A stretch of 64,000 bases of DNA from Bacterioplanes sanyensis (lineage in GTDB: Bacteria > Pseudomonadota > Gammaproteobacteria > Pseudomonadales > Oceanobacteraceae), in NCBI RefSeq assembly GCF_014652515.1, contig NZ_BMYY01000010.1:1-64000 (forward strand). The letters run 5' to 3'. Shown here piece by piece: positions 7,697 to 17,163 of this stretch. The notes beneath the pieces are model-generated. The model was not told the origin of the DNA, did not search any database, and worked only from the letters and a program-made list of their open reading frames with translations. A program made the translations under genes and the position numbers. Each line of letters opens with the position of its first letter. The stretch's first letter is position 1.

Positions 7697-9418
7697 ATGC
7701 GATGGCCTGGCCTGCGCCAACATTGGCAACAGCAGATTGCCCTGTCCGATAGCCAGGTCAGTTTGGTGTTGCTGGCATTGCTGGTCGGGCTAGCCAGTGC
7801 CGGGGTTATCACCTTGTTTCGCCTCGCCATCGAATGGCCGTTAGTACAATGGCTGCCGATTTCCCATCCAGAAGATTATGAAAGCCTCACCCCCTGGCTC
7901 CGTGCTGCCCTGGTGCTGCTGGGCGGCTCCCTACTGCTATTGCTGTTTTACAACTTACCCAAGCATCGTCAGCAGATCGGCGTCGCCCATGTGCTGGAGC
8001 GCATGGAACAGCACCAAGGCTATTTGCCGTTAAGCAATCTGATGGTGCAGTTTTTTGCTGCCATCGTGGCTTTGCTCAGCGGCCACAGTGCCGGTCGCGA
8101 AGGGCCGGCCATTCACCTCGGCGCCGGCGTCGCCAGCCAGATCGGCCAACGTGCCGGTTTGGCTCACCATCGACTGCGTATTTTAACTGGTTGCGGCGTT
8201 GCCAGTGCCATCGCCGCCTCCTTCAACACCCCGATGGCAGGCGTTATTTTTGCCATGGAGGTGGTGCTGCTGGAGTACAGCATTCGCGGCTTTATTCCCA
8301 TTATTTTGGCCTCCGTCGCCGGAGCTTTGGTCAGTGAGGCAATCTTTGGCGCTGAGCCTGCATTTGCCGTACCGGCACTGGACATGCACTCGTTGCAGGA
8401 AATCCCATTCATTCTGCTGCTCGGCGTGCTGGCTGGTTTGCTCGCCGCCGGCTTTATCGCCTTAGTGCGGCGCGTTCGAGCACTGCAACATTGGCCACTG
8501 TGGTTGCGCTGGGGCGGGTTAAGCCTGGCAACCGCAGTCGTCAGCATTTGGTGGCCGCAGCTACTGGGCATCGGCTATGACACCGTCGATGCCGCCATGC
8601 TAGGTGAGCTTGCCTTGTCGACCTTGATCATTTTACTGTGCGGCAAACTGTTGTTGGCCGCCTGGGCGGCCGGCGTCGGCTTTCCCGCGGGCTTGATTGG
8701 CCCAGTGATGTTTATTGGCGCCATGCTGGGCAGCCTGCTGGCCCACCTATCGTTGCAGTGGTACCCAGATTACGCAGTGAGCATTGGCTTTTATGCCCTA
8801 CTCGGCATGGCCGCTTTAATGGGCTCCACATTGCGGGCACCGCTAGCGGCGTTGGTGGCGTTGCTGGAGTTAACCGCCAACCCTAATGTCATCATGCCCG
8901 GCATGCTCGCCATTGTGATCGCCAGCTTAGTCGTCAGCGAAGTGTTTCATTTGCCATCTGTTTTCAAACTGCAGCCCGCTGCCAACGCAGAACCCAGCCC
9001 AGTGCAGCAACTGTTGCGCAACACTTGGGTGGCGCCGCTATTGCAGCGCTCCTTTGTTGCCGTTGACCGGCACATTGGCATGACCACCGCGGAATGGGTG
9101 TTAGCCGAGCGCATTGACTGGCTGCTGTTACAGCAAGAGCGCATCTTGTTGCCCGCCGTCGACTTGGCGCGCTGGCTGGAGCAGCAAGAGCAGATGCCAG
9201 AGCAAATAGACTTGCTAGCGATACCAGCCGAGCGCCAACCGACCGAGTGGATAGCCCTGCGCGCGAATCTTCAGGATGCCTTAGACCAAATGCAGTCGGC
9301 TCAATTACAATGGCTGGCCGTAACACGCCATGAACGCGAACCGCAGTGCATTGGCCTGCTGTCTCGCGAACAAATCGAACACTTCTACCGCTATCAACCG
9401 ATGCGTACGGAGCCCTGA
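7697..9418 (+). CDS. ClC-family chloride channel or transporter
   Basis: Polytopic inner-membrane protein with about ten hydrophobic segments. ClC signatures: GREGP (gating glutamate near residue 135), a hydrophobic AGLIGPV in the GxFxP position, and helix-R-like sequence late in the core. The position equivalent to the internal proton-gate Glu203 of E. coli ClcA reads V (FAMEVVLLEY), and the GSGIP selectivity motif is not recognisable (IGVAH instead). About 140 polar residues follow the core and resemble a degenerate CBS-like region. I place the start at ATG 7697 because GGA at 7688-7690 lies 6 nt upstream; ATG 7691 or 7646 are alternatives. It overlaps hemJ (TGATG). Confidence 0.85.
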   Translation: MRWPGLRQHWQQQIALSDSQVSLVLLALLVGLASAGVITLFRLAIEWPLVQWLPISHPEDYESLTPWLRAALVLLGGSLLLLLFYNLPKHRQQIGVAHVLERMEQHQGYLPLSNLMVQFFAAIVALLSGHSAGREGPAIHLGAGVASQIGQRAGLAHHRLRILTGCGVASAIAASFNTPMAGVIFAMEVVLLEYSIRGFIPIILASVAGALVSEAIFGAEPAFAVPALDMHSLQEIPFILLLGVLAGLLAAGFIALVRRVRALQHWPLWLRWGGLSLATAVVSIWWPQLLGIGYDTVDAAMLGELALSTLIILLCGKLLLAAWAAGVGFPAGLIGPVMFIGAMLGSLLAHLSLQWYPDYAVSIGFYALLGMAALMGSTLRAPLAALVALLELTANPNVIMPGMLAIVIASLVVSEVFHLPSVFKLQPAANAEPSPVQQLLRNTWVAPLLQRSFVAVDRHIGMTTAEWVLAERIDWLLLQQERILLPAVDLARWLEQQEQMPEQIDLLAIPAERQPTEWIALRANLQDALDQMQSAQLQWLAVTRHEREPQCIGLLSREQIEHFYRYQPMRTEP

Positions 9419-9840
9419 TGCTGTGGGTCAAAGCCTTTCATATCGTTGCCGTAGTGACCTGGTTCGCTGCGATCTTCTATTTGCCACGTTTATTCGTCTA
9501 CCACGCCAGCGCTGAGGATGAAATCTCACGTGAGCGCTTTAAAATCATGGAGCGCAAGCTCTATCGCGGCATCATGTGGCCGTCGATGGTGGCGGTCATT
9601 GCGCTGGGGCTGTGGCTAATCAGCTTTAGCCCAGACTACTACCTTAAGGCCGGCTGGCTGCACGCCAAGCTAACTCTGGTAGCGGCCTTGGTGGGCTATC
9701 ACCTGTACTGCGGCCATTTGCGTAAGGTGTTCCTCAACGACCAAAACCAGCGCTCGCATGTGTTTTATCGCTGGTTTAACGAAATTCCTGTTTTCATTTT
9801 GATCGCCGTCGTCATTCTGGCGGTCGTTAAACCCTTTTGA
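9418..9840 (+). CDS. hemJ: Protoporphyrinogen IX oxidase HemJ
   Basis: 140-residue membrane protein with four predicted helices. It is of the HemJ type, which converts protoporphyrinogen IX to protoporphyrin IX in bacteria lacking HemG/HemY. Characteristic features are the N-terminal KAFHIVAVVTWFA helix with a conserved His, LPRLFVYH, and HAKLTLV with a conserved Lys. The ATG at 9418 overlaps the TGA of the ClC gene, and hemL begins 13 bp downstream, which supports a haem assignment over the related CopD-like proteins. Confidence 0.88.
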   Translation: MLWVKAFHIVAVVTWFAAIFYLPRLFVYHASAEDEISRERFKIMERKLYRGIMWPSMVAVIALGLWLISFSPDYYLKAGWLHAKLTLVAALVGYHLYCGHLRKVFLNDQNQRSHVFYRWFNEIPVFILIAVVILAVVKPF

Positions 9841-9853
9841 TTGAGAGCTGTTT

Positions 9854-11149
9854 ATGAGCTATTCCATTGCCCAATCCGAGTCTTTATTTAATGCCGCTCA
9901 GCAACATATTCCTGGCGGGGTGAATTCGCCCGTGCGTGCATTTAAAGGGGTGGGCGGTACGCCCATCTTTTTCGACCATGCCAAAGGCGCTTATGTTTTT
10001 GACGTCGATGGCAACCGTTACATCGATTACGTCGGCTCTTGGGGGCCGATGATTCTGGGTCACAGCGCGCCAGAAATTTTAGACGCCGTACGCGAGCGCA
10101 TGGACAAAGGCCTGAGCTTTGGTGCGCCCACTGGCATCGAAACCGAAATGGCCAACGAAGTGTGCAAACTGGTGCCTTCTATGGACATGGTGCGCATGAC
10201 CAACTCTGGCACCGAAGCCACCATGAGCGCCATTCGCCTGGCCCGCGGCTACACCGGCCGCGACAAACTGGTGAAATTTGAAGGCTGCTACCACGGTCAC
10301 GCCGACTCGCTATTAGTGAAAGCCGGCTCCGGCGCGCTGACCTTAGGCGTACCGACGTCTCCCGGCGTGCCAGCGTCCGTCGCCGAACACACCATTACTC
10401 TGGAATTTAACAACCTCGACAGCGTGCGCGAATGCTTTGCTCAAGTCGGCGATCAGGTGGCAGCCATCATCGTTGAGCCAGTGGCCGGCAATATGAACTG
10501 CATTCCACCGAGCAAGTCGTTCCTGCAGGGCCTGCGCGAGCTGTGTGATGTGCACGGCGTGGTGCTGATTTTTGACGAAGTCATGACCGGTTTTCGCGTC
10601 GCGATGGGCGGCGCTCAGGCCTGGTACGACGTCACCCCCGACATGACCTGCCTGGGCAAAGTCATTGGCGGCGGCCTGCCAGTGGGGGCATTTGGTGGTA
10701 AGCGCGCCATCATGGAGCATTTGGCCCCGCTCGGCCCGGTCTATCAAGCCGGTACCTTGTCAGGCAACCCACTGGCCATGTCGGCCGGCCTGGCGATGAT
10801 GAAAGCGATTCAAAAGCCTGGCCTCTACGAGCAGCTCAACGCCCGCGTCGAGCAAATGACCGACGGCTTCCAGCAAGCCGCCAACAAACACGGCCTGCCT
10901 TTTACCACTAACCGTGCCGGCTCTATGTTTGGTTTGTTCTTTACCGAGCTGGAGCAAGTGAGTTGCTTTAAAGACGTCGCTGAGCACTGTGACGGCGAGC
11001 GCTTTAACCGCTTCTTCCACGGCATGTTGGAGCAAGGTGTCTACTTGGCGCCGTCATCGTTTGAAGCCGGCTTTATGTCAGCGGCGCACAGCGAGCAAGA
11101 CATCAACGATACCATCGCCGCTGCCGAGCGAGTGATGGCGACGCTGTAG
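9854..11149 (+). CDS. hemL: Glutamate-1-semialdehyde 2,1-aminomutase
   Basis: PLP enzyme of the C5 pathway making 5-aminolevulinate from glutamate-1-semialdehyde. Motifs: [18 protein letters not shown] near the N-terminus, the PLP-phosphate-binding [25 protein letters not shown], and the Schiff-base lysine in [17 protein letters not shown] near residue 268. The 431-residue length is standard. It lies 13 bp after hemJ, so two haem-biosynthesis steps are co-expressed. Confidence 0.96.
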   Translation: MSYSIAQSESLFNAAQQHIPGGVNSPVRAFKGVGGTPIFFDHAKGAYVFDVDGNRYIDYVGSWGPMILGHSAPEILDAVRERMDKGLSFGAPTGIETEMANEVCKLVPSMDMVRMTNSGTEATMSAIRLARGYTGRDKLVKFEGCYHGHADSLLVKAGSGALTLGVPTSPGVPASVAEHTITLEFNNLDSVRECFAQVGDQVAAIIVEPVAGNMNCIPPSKSFLQGLRELCDVHGVVLIFDEVMTGFRVAMGGAQAWYDVTPDMTCLGKVIGGGLPVGAFGGKRAIMEHLAPLGPVYQAGTLSGNPLAMSAGLAMMKAIQKPGLYEQLNARVEQMTDGFQQAANKHGLPFTTNRAGSMFGLFFTELEQVSCFKDVAEHCDGERFNRFFHGMLEQGVYLAPSSFEAGFMSAAHSEQDINDTIAAAERVMATL

Positions 11150-11158
11150 GCCAGCACT

Positions 11159-11728
11159 ATGTGGATGATCGGAAGCCTGCTGGCCATGGCCACAGCGCTG
11201 GCCATGGCTTGGGTGACACGCCCACGTTCTGAGTGGAGTGGCGGCGACGCGGGACGCTTTTGCACCGCCGTAATCCTGCTGCCTGCCGGGCTGCTGAATG
11301 CCCTGGCCACCGGTACGCAAACGGGTGACTTGCACCAAGCCGCACAGCTGTTGCTGCAACTGAGCTTGTACGCTGGTTTGCCGCTGTTGGCCGCCATTGT
11401 GGTGGCCGAGCAGCTGGGTCACTTCTTTAGCCGCTTGATTTGGGGGCGGGCATTGCTAGCCATTTGCGCCGTGTTCGCTCTGCTGCGCACCAGCCCGTAT
11501 TTGCATTACTGGCTACTGCTGGTGTTGATCGCTGCGGGGCTAGGCTTGCTGTGGGGAGCACTGCAGCAGCGCCGCGCTTGTTGGCTGGCACTGCCATTGT
11601 GGTTGCTTGTATTGGCCAGTTTCTGGGCGCTGAACATGCCACAGCATGCCGCCCTCTGGCTGTGGCTAGCGGCCAGCGGTGCCGTGTTAACCGCCGTGCG
11701 CCGCTTGCCTGAGGCTAGCTCTGACTGA
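11159..11728 (+). CDS. Hypothetical integral membrane protein
   Basis: 189 residues with about six hydrophobic helices and very high Leu/Ala content; there is no soluble domain and no motif I recognise. It starts 9 bp after hemL and is probably in the same transcript. Its last 14 bp overlap the convergent TPR-lipoprotein gene. Function unknown. Confidence 0.65.
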   Translation: MWMIGSLLAMATALAMAWVTRPRSEWSGGDAGRFCTAVILLPAGLLNALATGTQTGDLHQAAQLLLQLSLYAGLPLLAAIVVAEQLGHFFSRLIWGRALLAICAVFALLRTSPYLHYWLLLVLIAAGLGLLWGALQQRRACWLALPLWLLVLASFWALNMPQHAALWLWLAASGAVLTAVRRLPEASSD

Positions 11729-12188
11729 CCACTCGCCGACGCTGCTGCTCGGCGGCGTCGCTTTTGCCCTGGGCATCCAGGGCTTCGGCTAACAACAAAC
11801 GCAGCCGCTGACTCAGCTCTGGCTGCTGACTAAACACCAGCGCGCGGCGCAACAGCTGCTCGGCACGGTTGGCCTCATTCAGCTGCAAACTCACCCACGC
11901 CTGACGATACAAAATGGCGGCATTGCGCGGCTGAATCTGCCGGGCTTGGTCGAGGTAAGTCAGTGCGCGCTGCCATTGCCTTTGCTGGCGTGCCTGCTCC
12001 GCTTGAGCAAACAAAGCGGCCACCGCCGGGTGATGCTGGCCTTGATCCAGCGCCGCCAACATGCCGCTATGCCAGCGCGGCAACTGCTCCACCCCAACCT
12101 CTGGCTGCATCGCCACCGGGTATACCGCTTGGTTAGAACAACCCGCCAGCAGGGCCAGCAGCGCTGCTAGAACAACCAATCGAACCAT
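11715..12188 (-). CDS. TPR-containing lipoprotein
   Basis: 157 residues beginning MVRLVVLAAL with a lipobox LLAGC, so it is probably a lipid-anchored periplasmic protein. The C-terminal half holds tetratricopeptide-like helices (QRALTYLDQARQIQPRNAAI, then AEQLLRRALVFSQQ). A strong GGAGG precedes ATG 12188, which I prefer over the in-frame ATG at 12224. The first 22 bp overlap the end of mrcB in another frame, so translation is probably coupled. A role with PBP1B, similar to other TPR lipoproteins acting on wall synthases, is inference only. Confidence 0.8.
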   Translation of the reverse strand: MVRLVVLAALLALLAGCSNQAVYPVAMQPEVGVEQLPRWHSGMLAALDQGQHHPAVAALFAQAEQARQQRQWQRALTYLDQARQIQPRNAAILYRQAWVSLQLNEANRAEQLLRRALVFSQQPELSQRLRLLLAEALDAQGKSDAAEQQRRRVVSQS

Positions 12189-14527
12189 GATTTTTCCTCC
12201 GTTGGTGACGCCTCCGACTGGCAAGCCGCCACGTCCGGCTGCCAGGTTTTGAGCGCTTGTGCGGTAAATGGATACTCGCTGGCGCGACGATCACGACACC
12301 CTTGCGGCAGCAGCTGACCATCGGCCAATACCGGATACCACTGCAACGCCGCAGCCTCAGGCAAAGCTTCTACACCGATGCGGGCAAAGGCATTGCGCCA
12401 CAACGGCAGCGCGCCACTGCTGCCCGCCACCGGCATGGGTTGGTTATCATCACGCCCGACCCAGAACACGCCCAAATGACGATTATCGAAACCGGCAAAC
12501 CAGGCATCGCGTTGCTCATCACTGGTGCCGGTTTTGGCCGCCAGCGGCACGTTAAACTGCTGTTGCAATGCCCGAGCCGTGCCCGAGTCCACCACTTGCT
12601 CCAAGCCATAGCGCAACCATTGCATCAAGGCTGGATCAACGCGCTGCTCCGCTTCGATGGCATAAGACGACAAGGTGTGTCCGTCTACTGTGGTCACCGC
12701 TTCAATGGTACGCAGCGGCATATGAAAGCCTTGCGAGGCGATGGTTTGATAAAAACCTGCCACTTCCAAGGGGCTGGTATCAATGGAACCGAGCAGTATC
12801 GATGGATACGGCGGTATGTCGCCCTCCAAACCCAGCTGGCGCAAGGTGCTGACCACGGTTTCTAAGCCGATGTTCATCCCCAAACGCGCCGTGGCTTGGT
12901 TGAGTGAGCGACGCAATGCGGCCTCTAGAGTGACATCGCCGTGGCTTTGCATATCGTAGTTTTTCGGCGCCCAGCGCTGCCCGCCCTGGCCGGTGACCAC
13001 CACAGGTCGGTCACTGATCGGTGTGGCCCAGTGATAGCGCCCGCTTTGTAGAGCCGCCAAATACACCGCTGGCTTCACCAGCGAGCCCATTTGCCGGCGC
13101 GCATTTAACGCGCGGTTAAAGCCAAAAAATTCCGCTTTGCGCGAGCCCAGCAAAGCACGGATTTCACCGCCATCGACGCTGGTGACGACGGCGGCGGTTT
13201 CCAGTTGATCTTTATGCTTGGGGTGGCGCCGCTCCAGGCGCTGCAATTCTTCATCCGCAGCCTGCTCAACGGCGTGCTGAATCCAGGGGTCTAGGGTGGT
13301 GAAAATATTGAGCCCTTCACTTTGCAGATCCGCCAGGCGGTAATCGCGCTGCAGCTGTTTTTTCGCCAGCTCTAAAAACGCCGGGTACTCACGCTGACCG
13401 GCGCGGCGCGGCGAGGCCGTGGTCAAAGCTTGGCCCTGGGCGCGAATGCGCTGCTGCTCAGAAATAATGCCATGCTGTGCCATCAGCCCCAGAATCAGAT
13501 CACGGCGCTGCTTGGCGCGCCGCGGATGACGACGCGGATTGTAATAGGACGCGCCCTTTACCAAGCCGACCAAGGTCGCTGACTCCGCCAACGTAAGCTC
13601 GCGTACGGACTTGCCAAAATAAAACCGCGCCGCCAGGCCAAAGCCATGAATGGCGCGGCGGCCCGCCTGGCCCAAATACACTTCATTCAGGTAAGCCTGC
13701 AAAATCGCTTCTTTGTCGTAGTGCAGTTCCAGCAAAATCGACATCAAAGCTTCTTGCGCCTTGCGACTTAAGGTGCGCTCCGAGGTTAAAAAGAAGTTTT
13801 TCACCAGCTGCTGGGTCAGCGTCGAGCCGCCCTGCACCATGCCGCCGGCGCGCATATTGGCCAGCATGGCGCGGGCAATGCCGCGCACGGAAATGCCCCA
13901 ATGATCAAAAAAGCTCTGATCCTCGGTAATGATCAGCGCCGCGATTAACTCGGGCGGCACATTATCTAAGCGCACCAGTTCGCGGTCTTCATTGTGCGAG
14001 GGAAAGATGCCGCCAATGTATTGCGGCTCTAGCCGCACCAACGCCTGCTCGCCCTGGGCGTCCCAGATGCGCGCTACTCGCCCTTGCTTCAGTTCAATAC
14101 GCAACTGGCGGGCGGGCTCAGCGCCATCCCAAAAAGGAAAAGCACGGCGATAAATCAGCCAATCATCGCCCCGGCGAGCAAAGCTGCCTGCCACGGCGGC
14201 ATCGGCACTGCTGCGATAATCCGCCCACTGCAGTTCGGCTTTCAGTTGTTGCGCCGACAACGCCAGACCTGGGTAGAGCGTCAGCGGCCGAGCATACACC
14301 TTGGCCGGCAAATCCCATTTGTTGCCCTCAAAGCGCTCGCGCACTTGGGCATCCAGATACACCAGATACGCCGCCAGCAACACACTAAACACTGCCGATA
14401 AGCGCCAAAACCAGCGCCAAAAAGAGAATTTGCGTACCGCCGGCCGCTTGGCTTTACTGCCTCTGGCACTAGAGGATTTGCGCGATTTGCTAGCAGCGGT
14501 GGTGGGTTTGCGTTTGCGAGCGGCCAT
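12167..14527 (-). CDS. mrcB: Bifunctional penicillin-binding protein 1B
   Basis: Class A PBP that polymerises and cross-links peptidoglycan. The basic cytoplasmic tail (residues 1-35) is followed by a transmembrane helix (about 38-60), a UB2H-like region (about 75-155), a GT51 domain with catalytic TEDQSFFDHWG near residue 201 and GGSTLTQQLVKNFFL, and a transpeptidase domain. The latter has SLVK (near 481), SLN (near 541) and KTGTS (near 666). The 786-residue length fits PBP1B. A TPR lipoprotein gene overlaps its 3' end. Confidence 0.95.
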   Translation of the reverse strand: MAARKRKPTTAASKSRKSSSARGSKAKRPAVRKFSFWRWFWRLSAVFSVLLAAYLVYLDAQVRERFEGNKWDLPAKVYARPLTLYPGLALSAQQLKAELQWADYRSSADAAVAGSFARRGDDWLIYRRAFPFWDGAEPARQLRIELKQGRVARIWDAQGEQALVRLEPQYIGGIFPSHNEDRELVRLDNVPPELIAALIITEDQSFFDHWGISVRGIARAMLANMRAGGMVQGGSTLTQQLVKNFFLTSERTLSRKAQEALMSILLELHYDKEAILQAYLNEVYLGQAGRRAIHGFGLAARFYFGKSVRELTLAESATLVGLVKGASYYNPRRHPRRAKQRRDLILGLMAQHGIISEQQRIRAQGQALTTASPRRAGQREYPAFLELAKKQLQRDYRLADLQSEGLNIFTTLDPWIQHAVEQAADEELQRLERRHPKHKDQLETAAVVTSVDGGEIRALLGSRKAEFFGFNRALNARRQMGSLVKPAVYLAALQSGRYHWATPISDRPVVVTGQGGQRWAPKNYDMQSHGDVTLEAALRRSLNQATARLGMNIGLETVVSTLRQLGLEGDIPPYPSILLGSIDTSPLEVAGFYQTIASQGFHMPLRTIEAVTTVDGHTLSSYAIEAEQRVDPALMQWLRYGLEQVVDSGTARALQQQFNVPLAAKTGTSDEQRDAWFAGFDNRHLGVFWVGRDDNQPMPVAGSSGALPLWRNAFARIGVEALPEAAALQWYPVLADGQLLPQGCRDRRASEYPFTAQALKTWQPDVAACQSEASPTEEKSWFDWLF

Positions 14528-14700
14528 AGGATGCTAATAACTAAGGTGCCGTTAACTAGGGTGCCGGCATCATATCAGCCTCTGGCCAGCTTTCCAGCAG
14601 CTGCCCGTGGCAGCCACGTCGTTTTCACAGCGTGCGCCAATCAACAGATATTGGATGACAAATAACCAGTTTGGCTTTATCGTGCGCGCCCTTTTTGGCC

Positions 14701-14723
14701 GCGTTCATGCCCGCCATGAACGC
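14701..14723. repeat. Perfect 9-bp inverted repeat upstream of the first potF-like gene
   Basis: GCGTTCATG and CATGAACGC flank a 5-bp spacer (14710-14714). It lies in the 231-bp gap between mrcB and the first potF-like gene, about 35 bp before the start codon. The downstream half (GCCCGCCATGAACGCA, 14709-14724) recurs almost exactly upstream of the second potF-like gene at 15923-15938. It may be an operator or a 5' UTR hairpin. I see nothing else definite in this gap. Confidence 0.55.
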
Positions 14724-14758
14724 ATTCCATCACTTTTGACCCGGGGAGACTCAGCCGC

Positions 14759-15841
14759 ATGAAAAAACTGCTGACCGCTCTAACTGCCAGCATGGCCCTG
14801 ACGGCACACGCCGAGCAAAGCCTGCATATCTACAACTGGTCGGACTACATTGCCGAAGACACCATTGCCAACTTCGAGCAAGAAACCGGTATTCGCGTCA
14901 CTTATGACGTATACGATGCTAATGAAGTGCTGGAAGCCAAGATGCTGGCTGGCAGCAGTGGCTATGATTTGATTTTCCCCACCGCTCGTCCCTTTGCCGA
15001 CCGCCTGCTGCGCGCTGAGCTGCTGCAACCGTTGCAGCTGGAACAGCTGGATCAACACAGCAACCTGGACCCAGTGATACTCAACTCGCTGAGCAAAATA
15101 GACCCAGACAATCAGCACCTGATCCCGTACATGTGGGGCAGCAGTGGCATTGCCTACAACGTCGATAAAGTCACCGCCATTCTCGGTGATGACATGCCAC
15201 TGGACACCTGGCGCCTGGTGTTTGACCCCGAAATCACAGCGCAGTTAAAAGATTGCGGCATTGCCTTGATGGACGACCCGATCGAAGTCTTTATGGCGGC
15301 GCGGACCTATCAAGGCGCAGCTACGGACGATTTCAGCCGCGCTGCCATCAACTCGGTGGCTGACACCATCAGCGCCGTGCGCCCGCACATTCGTTATTTC
15401 CACAGCTCGCAAACCATTAACGACATGGCCAACGGCGACATCTGTGTGGCCCATGGTTACTCCGGCGATATGCTGCAAGCGCAAGACCGCGCCGATGAAG
15501 CCGACAATGGCGTGCAAATTCAGTACGTTGTGCCTCAAGAAGGCGCCGTGGTTTGGACCGACGTGGTGGCGATTCCCGCCGATGCTCCTAATGTTGAAGC
15601 GGCGCATCAGTTCCTCAACTATTTGATGCGCCCCGAGGTCATTGCCGACATCACTAACTACGTTGCTTATGCCAATGCCAACAGCGCGGCCACCGAGCTG
15701 CTCGATGAAGACATTCGCAGCAATCCTGGCATTTATCCACCCAAAGCGACCCAGGAAAAACTGATCGTGCTGACGCCCCCCGGTGAGCGCGAGCTGCGCA
15801 ACCTCAACCGTATGTGGACGCGCGCCAAAACCAATCGCTAG
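14759..15841 (+). CDS. Periplasmic polyamine-binding protein (first copy)
   Basis: Solute-binding protein of a PotFGHI-type ABC importer. It has a signal peptide (MKKLLTALTASMALTAHA) and a mature start at EQSLHIYNWSDYIAEDT, typical of PotF/SpuD/SpuE. The 360-residue length is normal. Conserved stretches include GIRVTYDVYDANEVLEAKML and VAHGYSGDMLQAQ. A GGGGAG ribosome binding site precedes the ATG. It is the first gene of a five-gene transporter group with a close paralogue next to it. Putrescine versus spermidine preference cannot be read from the sequence. Confidence 0.92.
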   Translation: MKKLLTALTASMALTAHAEQSLHIYNWSDYIAEDTIANFEQETGIRVTYDVYDANEVLEAKMLAGSSGYDLIFPTARPFADRLLRAELLQPLQLEQLDQHSNLDPVILNSLSKIDPDNQHLIPYMWGSSGIAYNVDKVTAILGDDMPLDTWRLVFDPEITAQLKDCGIALMDDPIEVFMAARTYQGAATDDFSRAAINSVADTISAVRPHIRYFHSSQTINDMANGDICVAHGYSGDMLQAQDRADEADNGVQIQYVVPQEGAVVWTDVVAIPADAPNVEAAHQFLNYLMRPEVIADITNYVAYANANSAATELLDEDIRSNPGIYPPKATQEKLIVLTPPGERELRNLNRMWTRAKTNR

Positions 15842-15842
15842 C

Positions 15843-15876
15843 GCTGGCGGCGCAGGTCGTAACGGCCTGCGCCAGC
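15843..15876 (+). other. Intergenic hairpin between the two potF-like genes
   Basis: Immediately after the first potF-like stop, GCGCAGG (15850-15856) pairs with CCTGCGC (15866-15872), extended by GCTG/CAGC outside a 3-nt bulge. No U-run follows, so it is not a canonical terminator. A hairpin here could protect the upstream mRNA and help set a higher level for the binding protein than for downstream genes. The role is inferred. Confidence 0.5.
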
Positions 15877-15922
15877 ATCATTACGCGTAATCGTCACGAT
15901 CAAATCAATTTGCTGTATTTTT

Positions 15923-15938
15923 GCCCGCCATGTTCGCA
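15923..15938. promoter_or_regulatory. Copy of the potF upstream element
   Basis: GCCCGCCATGTTCGCA matches 14 of 16 positions with the element at 14709-14724 before the first potF-like gene. It lies about 120 bp before the second potF-like start, in a 218-bp gap. Shared regulation or a remnant of duplication of the gene with its promoter are both possible. Confidence 0.4.
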
Positions 15939-16059
15939 CTATTGCGCGCCGTAGCAGGGCGCGGCCTCACACCAGACCCTCAAACCCACTGCGGTGGCCG
16001 AAAACGACCTCCATGGCCGTTGGCCTGTTTATTGAGTTTTCCGTGAGGAGATCAAGCTG

Positions 16060-17157
16060 ATGCTGAAACGCGTTGCAACCACTGGCCTGCTGATGTTGGG
16101 CCTACTTCATTTAGCCCCAACGACCGCGCAAGAAACCCTGCGCATATACAACTGGTCGGATTACATTGCCGAAGACACGCTGGCCAACTTCCAGCAACAA
16201 ACGGGTATTCGCGTGGTGTACGACCTGTACGACTCCAACGAAATGCTGGAAGCCAAAATGCTGGCCGGCCGCAGCGGTTATGACCTGGTGTTCCCTAGCG
16301 CGCGTCCGTTTGCTGAGCGGCTGATGAAAGCCAAGCTGTACCAGCCTATTGATTCTCACAGCCTCAGCGGCTGGCAACAGCTGGACGCTGACATTTTGGC
16401 CTCGTTGCAAGACATGGACCCAGGCAACCAGTTTTTGCTGCCCTATATGTGGGGCACCACCGGCTTGGCCTACAACCGCGATAAAGTCGCCGCCATCTTA
16501 GGCGATGACATGCCAGGTGACAGCTGGCGTCTGGTATTTGACCCCGCCATAGCCAGCCGTTTGGCTGGCTGTGGTATCGCCTTGATGGACGATGCCTTGG
16601 AAGTACTGGTCGCAGCTCAAGCCTACCTGGGCATGGGCCGTGCTGATTACAGCCAGCAAGCGCTGCAGCAAGCCGCCGCCGTGGTGGCAGCGGTGCGCCC
16701 GCAGGTGCGCTACTTCCACAATTCGCAAACCATTAACGATTTGGCCAATGGCGACTTATGCGTGGCGCATGGTTACTCCGGCGACATGCTGCAAGCACAA
16801 AGTCGCGCCCAAGAAGCCGGCCAGGGCGTGCACATTGAATACGTGGTGCCGCGCGAGGGCGCGGTGGTATGGACGGACGTCGCTGCCATTCCGGTGGATG
16901 CACCCAACCCCAAAGCCGCCAAGCAGTTTCTGAGTTATTTGCTGCAGCCGCAGGTGATCGCCGATATCAGCAACTCGGTGCAGTATGCCAATGCAAATTT
17001 AGCGGCAACGGCTTTACTGGATGAACAAATCCGGCATCATCCCGGCATTTATCCGCCGGCAGCCACTCGCCAGCGCTTACTGACCCTGCCGCTACCCGAG
17101 GACAAACAGGCACGGCTAATGTCGCGCACCTGGACCCGCATCAAAAGCGGTAAATAA
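16060..17157 (+). CDS. Periplasmic polyamine-binding protein (second copy)
   Basis: 365-residue paralogue of the preceding gene with a signal peptide ending near TTAQET. It keeps LRIYNWSDYIAEDTLANF, DSNEMLEAKMLAGRSGYDL and VAHGYSGDMLQAQSRAQE, and the two copies align without large gaps. Differences are scattered and include candidate ligand-site neighbours, so the two may prefer different polyamines. A GGAG ribosome binding site precedes the ATG. The ATPase gene follows after a short GC-rich hairpin. Confidence 0.92.
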   Translation: MLKRVATTGLLMLGLLHLAPTTAQETLRIYNWSDYIAEDTLANFQQQTGIRVVYDLYDSNEMLEAKMLAGRSGYDLVFPSARPFAERLMKAKLYQPIDSHSLSGWQQLDADILASLQDMDPGNQFLLPYMWGTTGLAYNRDKVAAILGDDMPGDSWRLVFDPAIASRLAGCGIALMDDALEVLVAAQAYLGMGRADYSQQALQQAAAVVAAVRPQVRYFHNSQTINDLANGDLCVAHGYSGDMLQAQSRAQEAGQGVHIEYVVPREGAVVWTDVAAIPVDAPNPKAAKQFLSYLLQPQVIADISNSVQYANANLAATALLDEQIRHHPGIYPPAATRQRLLTLPLPEDKQARLMSRTWTRIKSGK

Positions 17158-17163
17158 ACATCT

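Noticed and set aside
10343-10747. Long antisense frames inside hemL, mrcB, argC and other genes
   Set aside because: They are shadows of high-GC codon usage opposite well-supported genes and lack ribosome binding sites or known domains.
15843-15876. Intrinsic terminator after the first potF-like gene
   Set aside because: The stem is good but no U-run follows, so I record it as a hairpin only.
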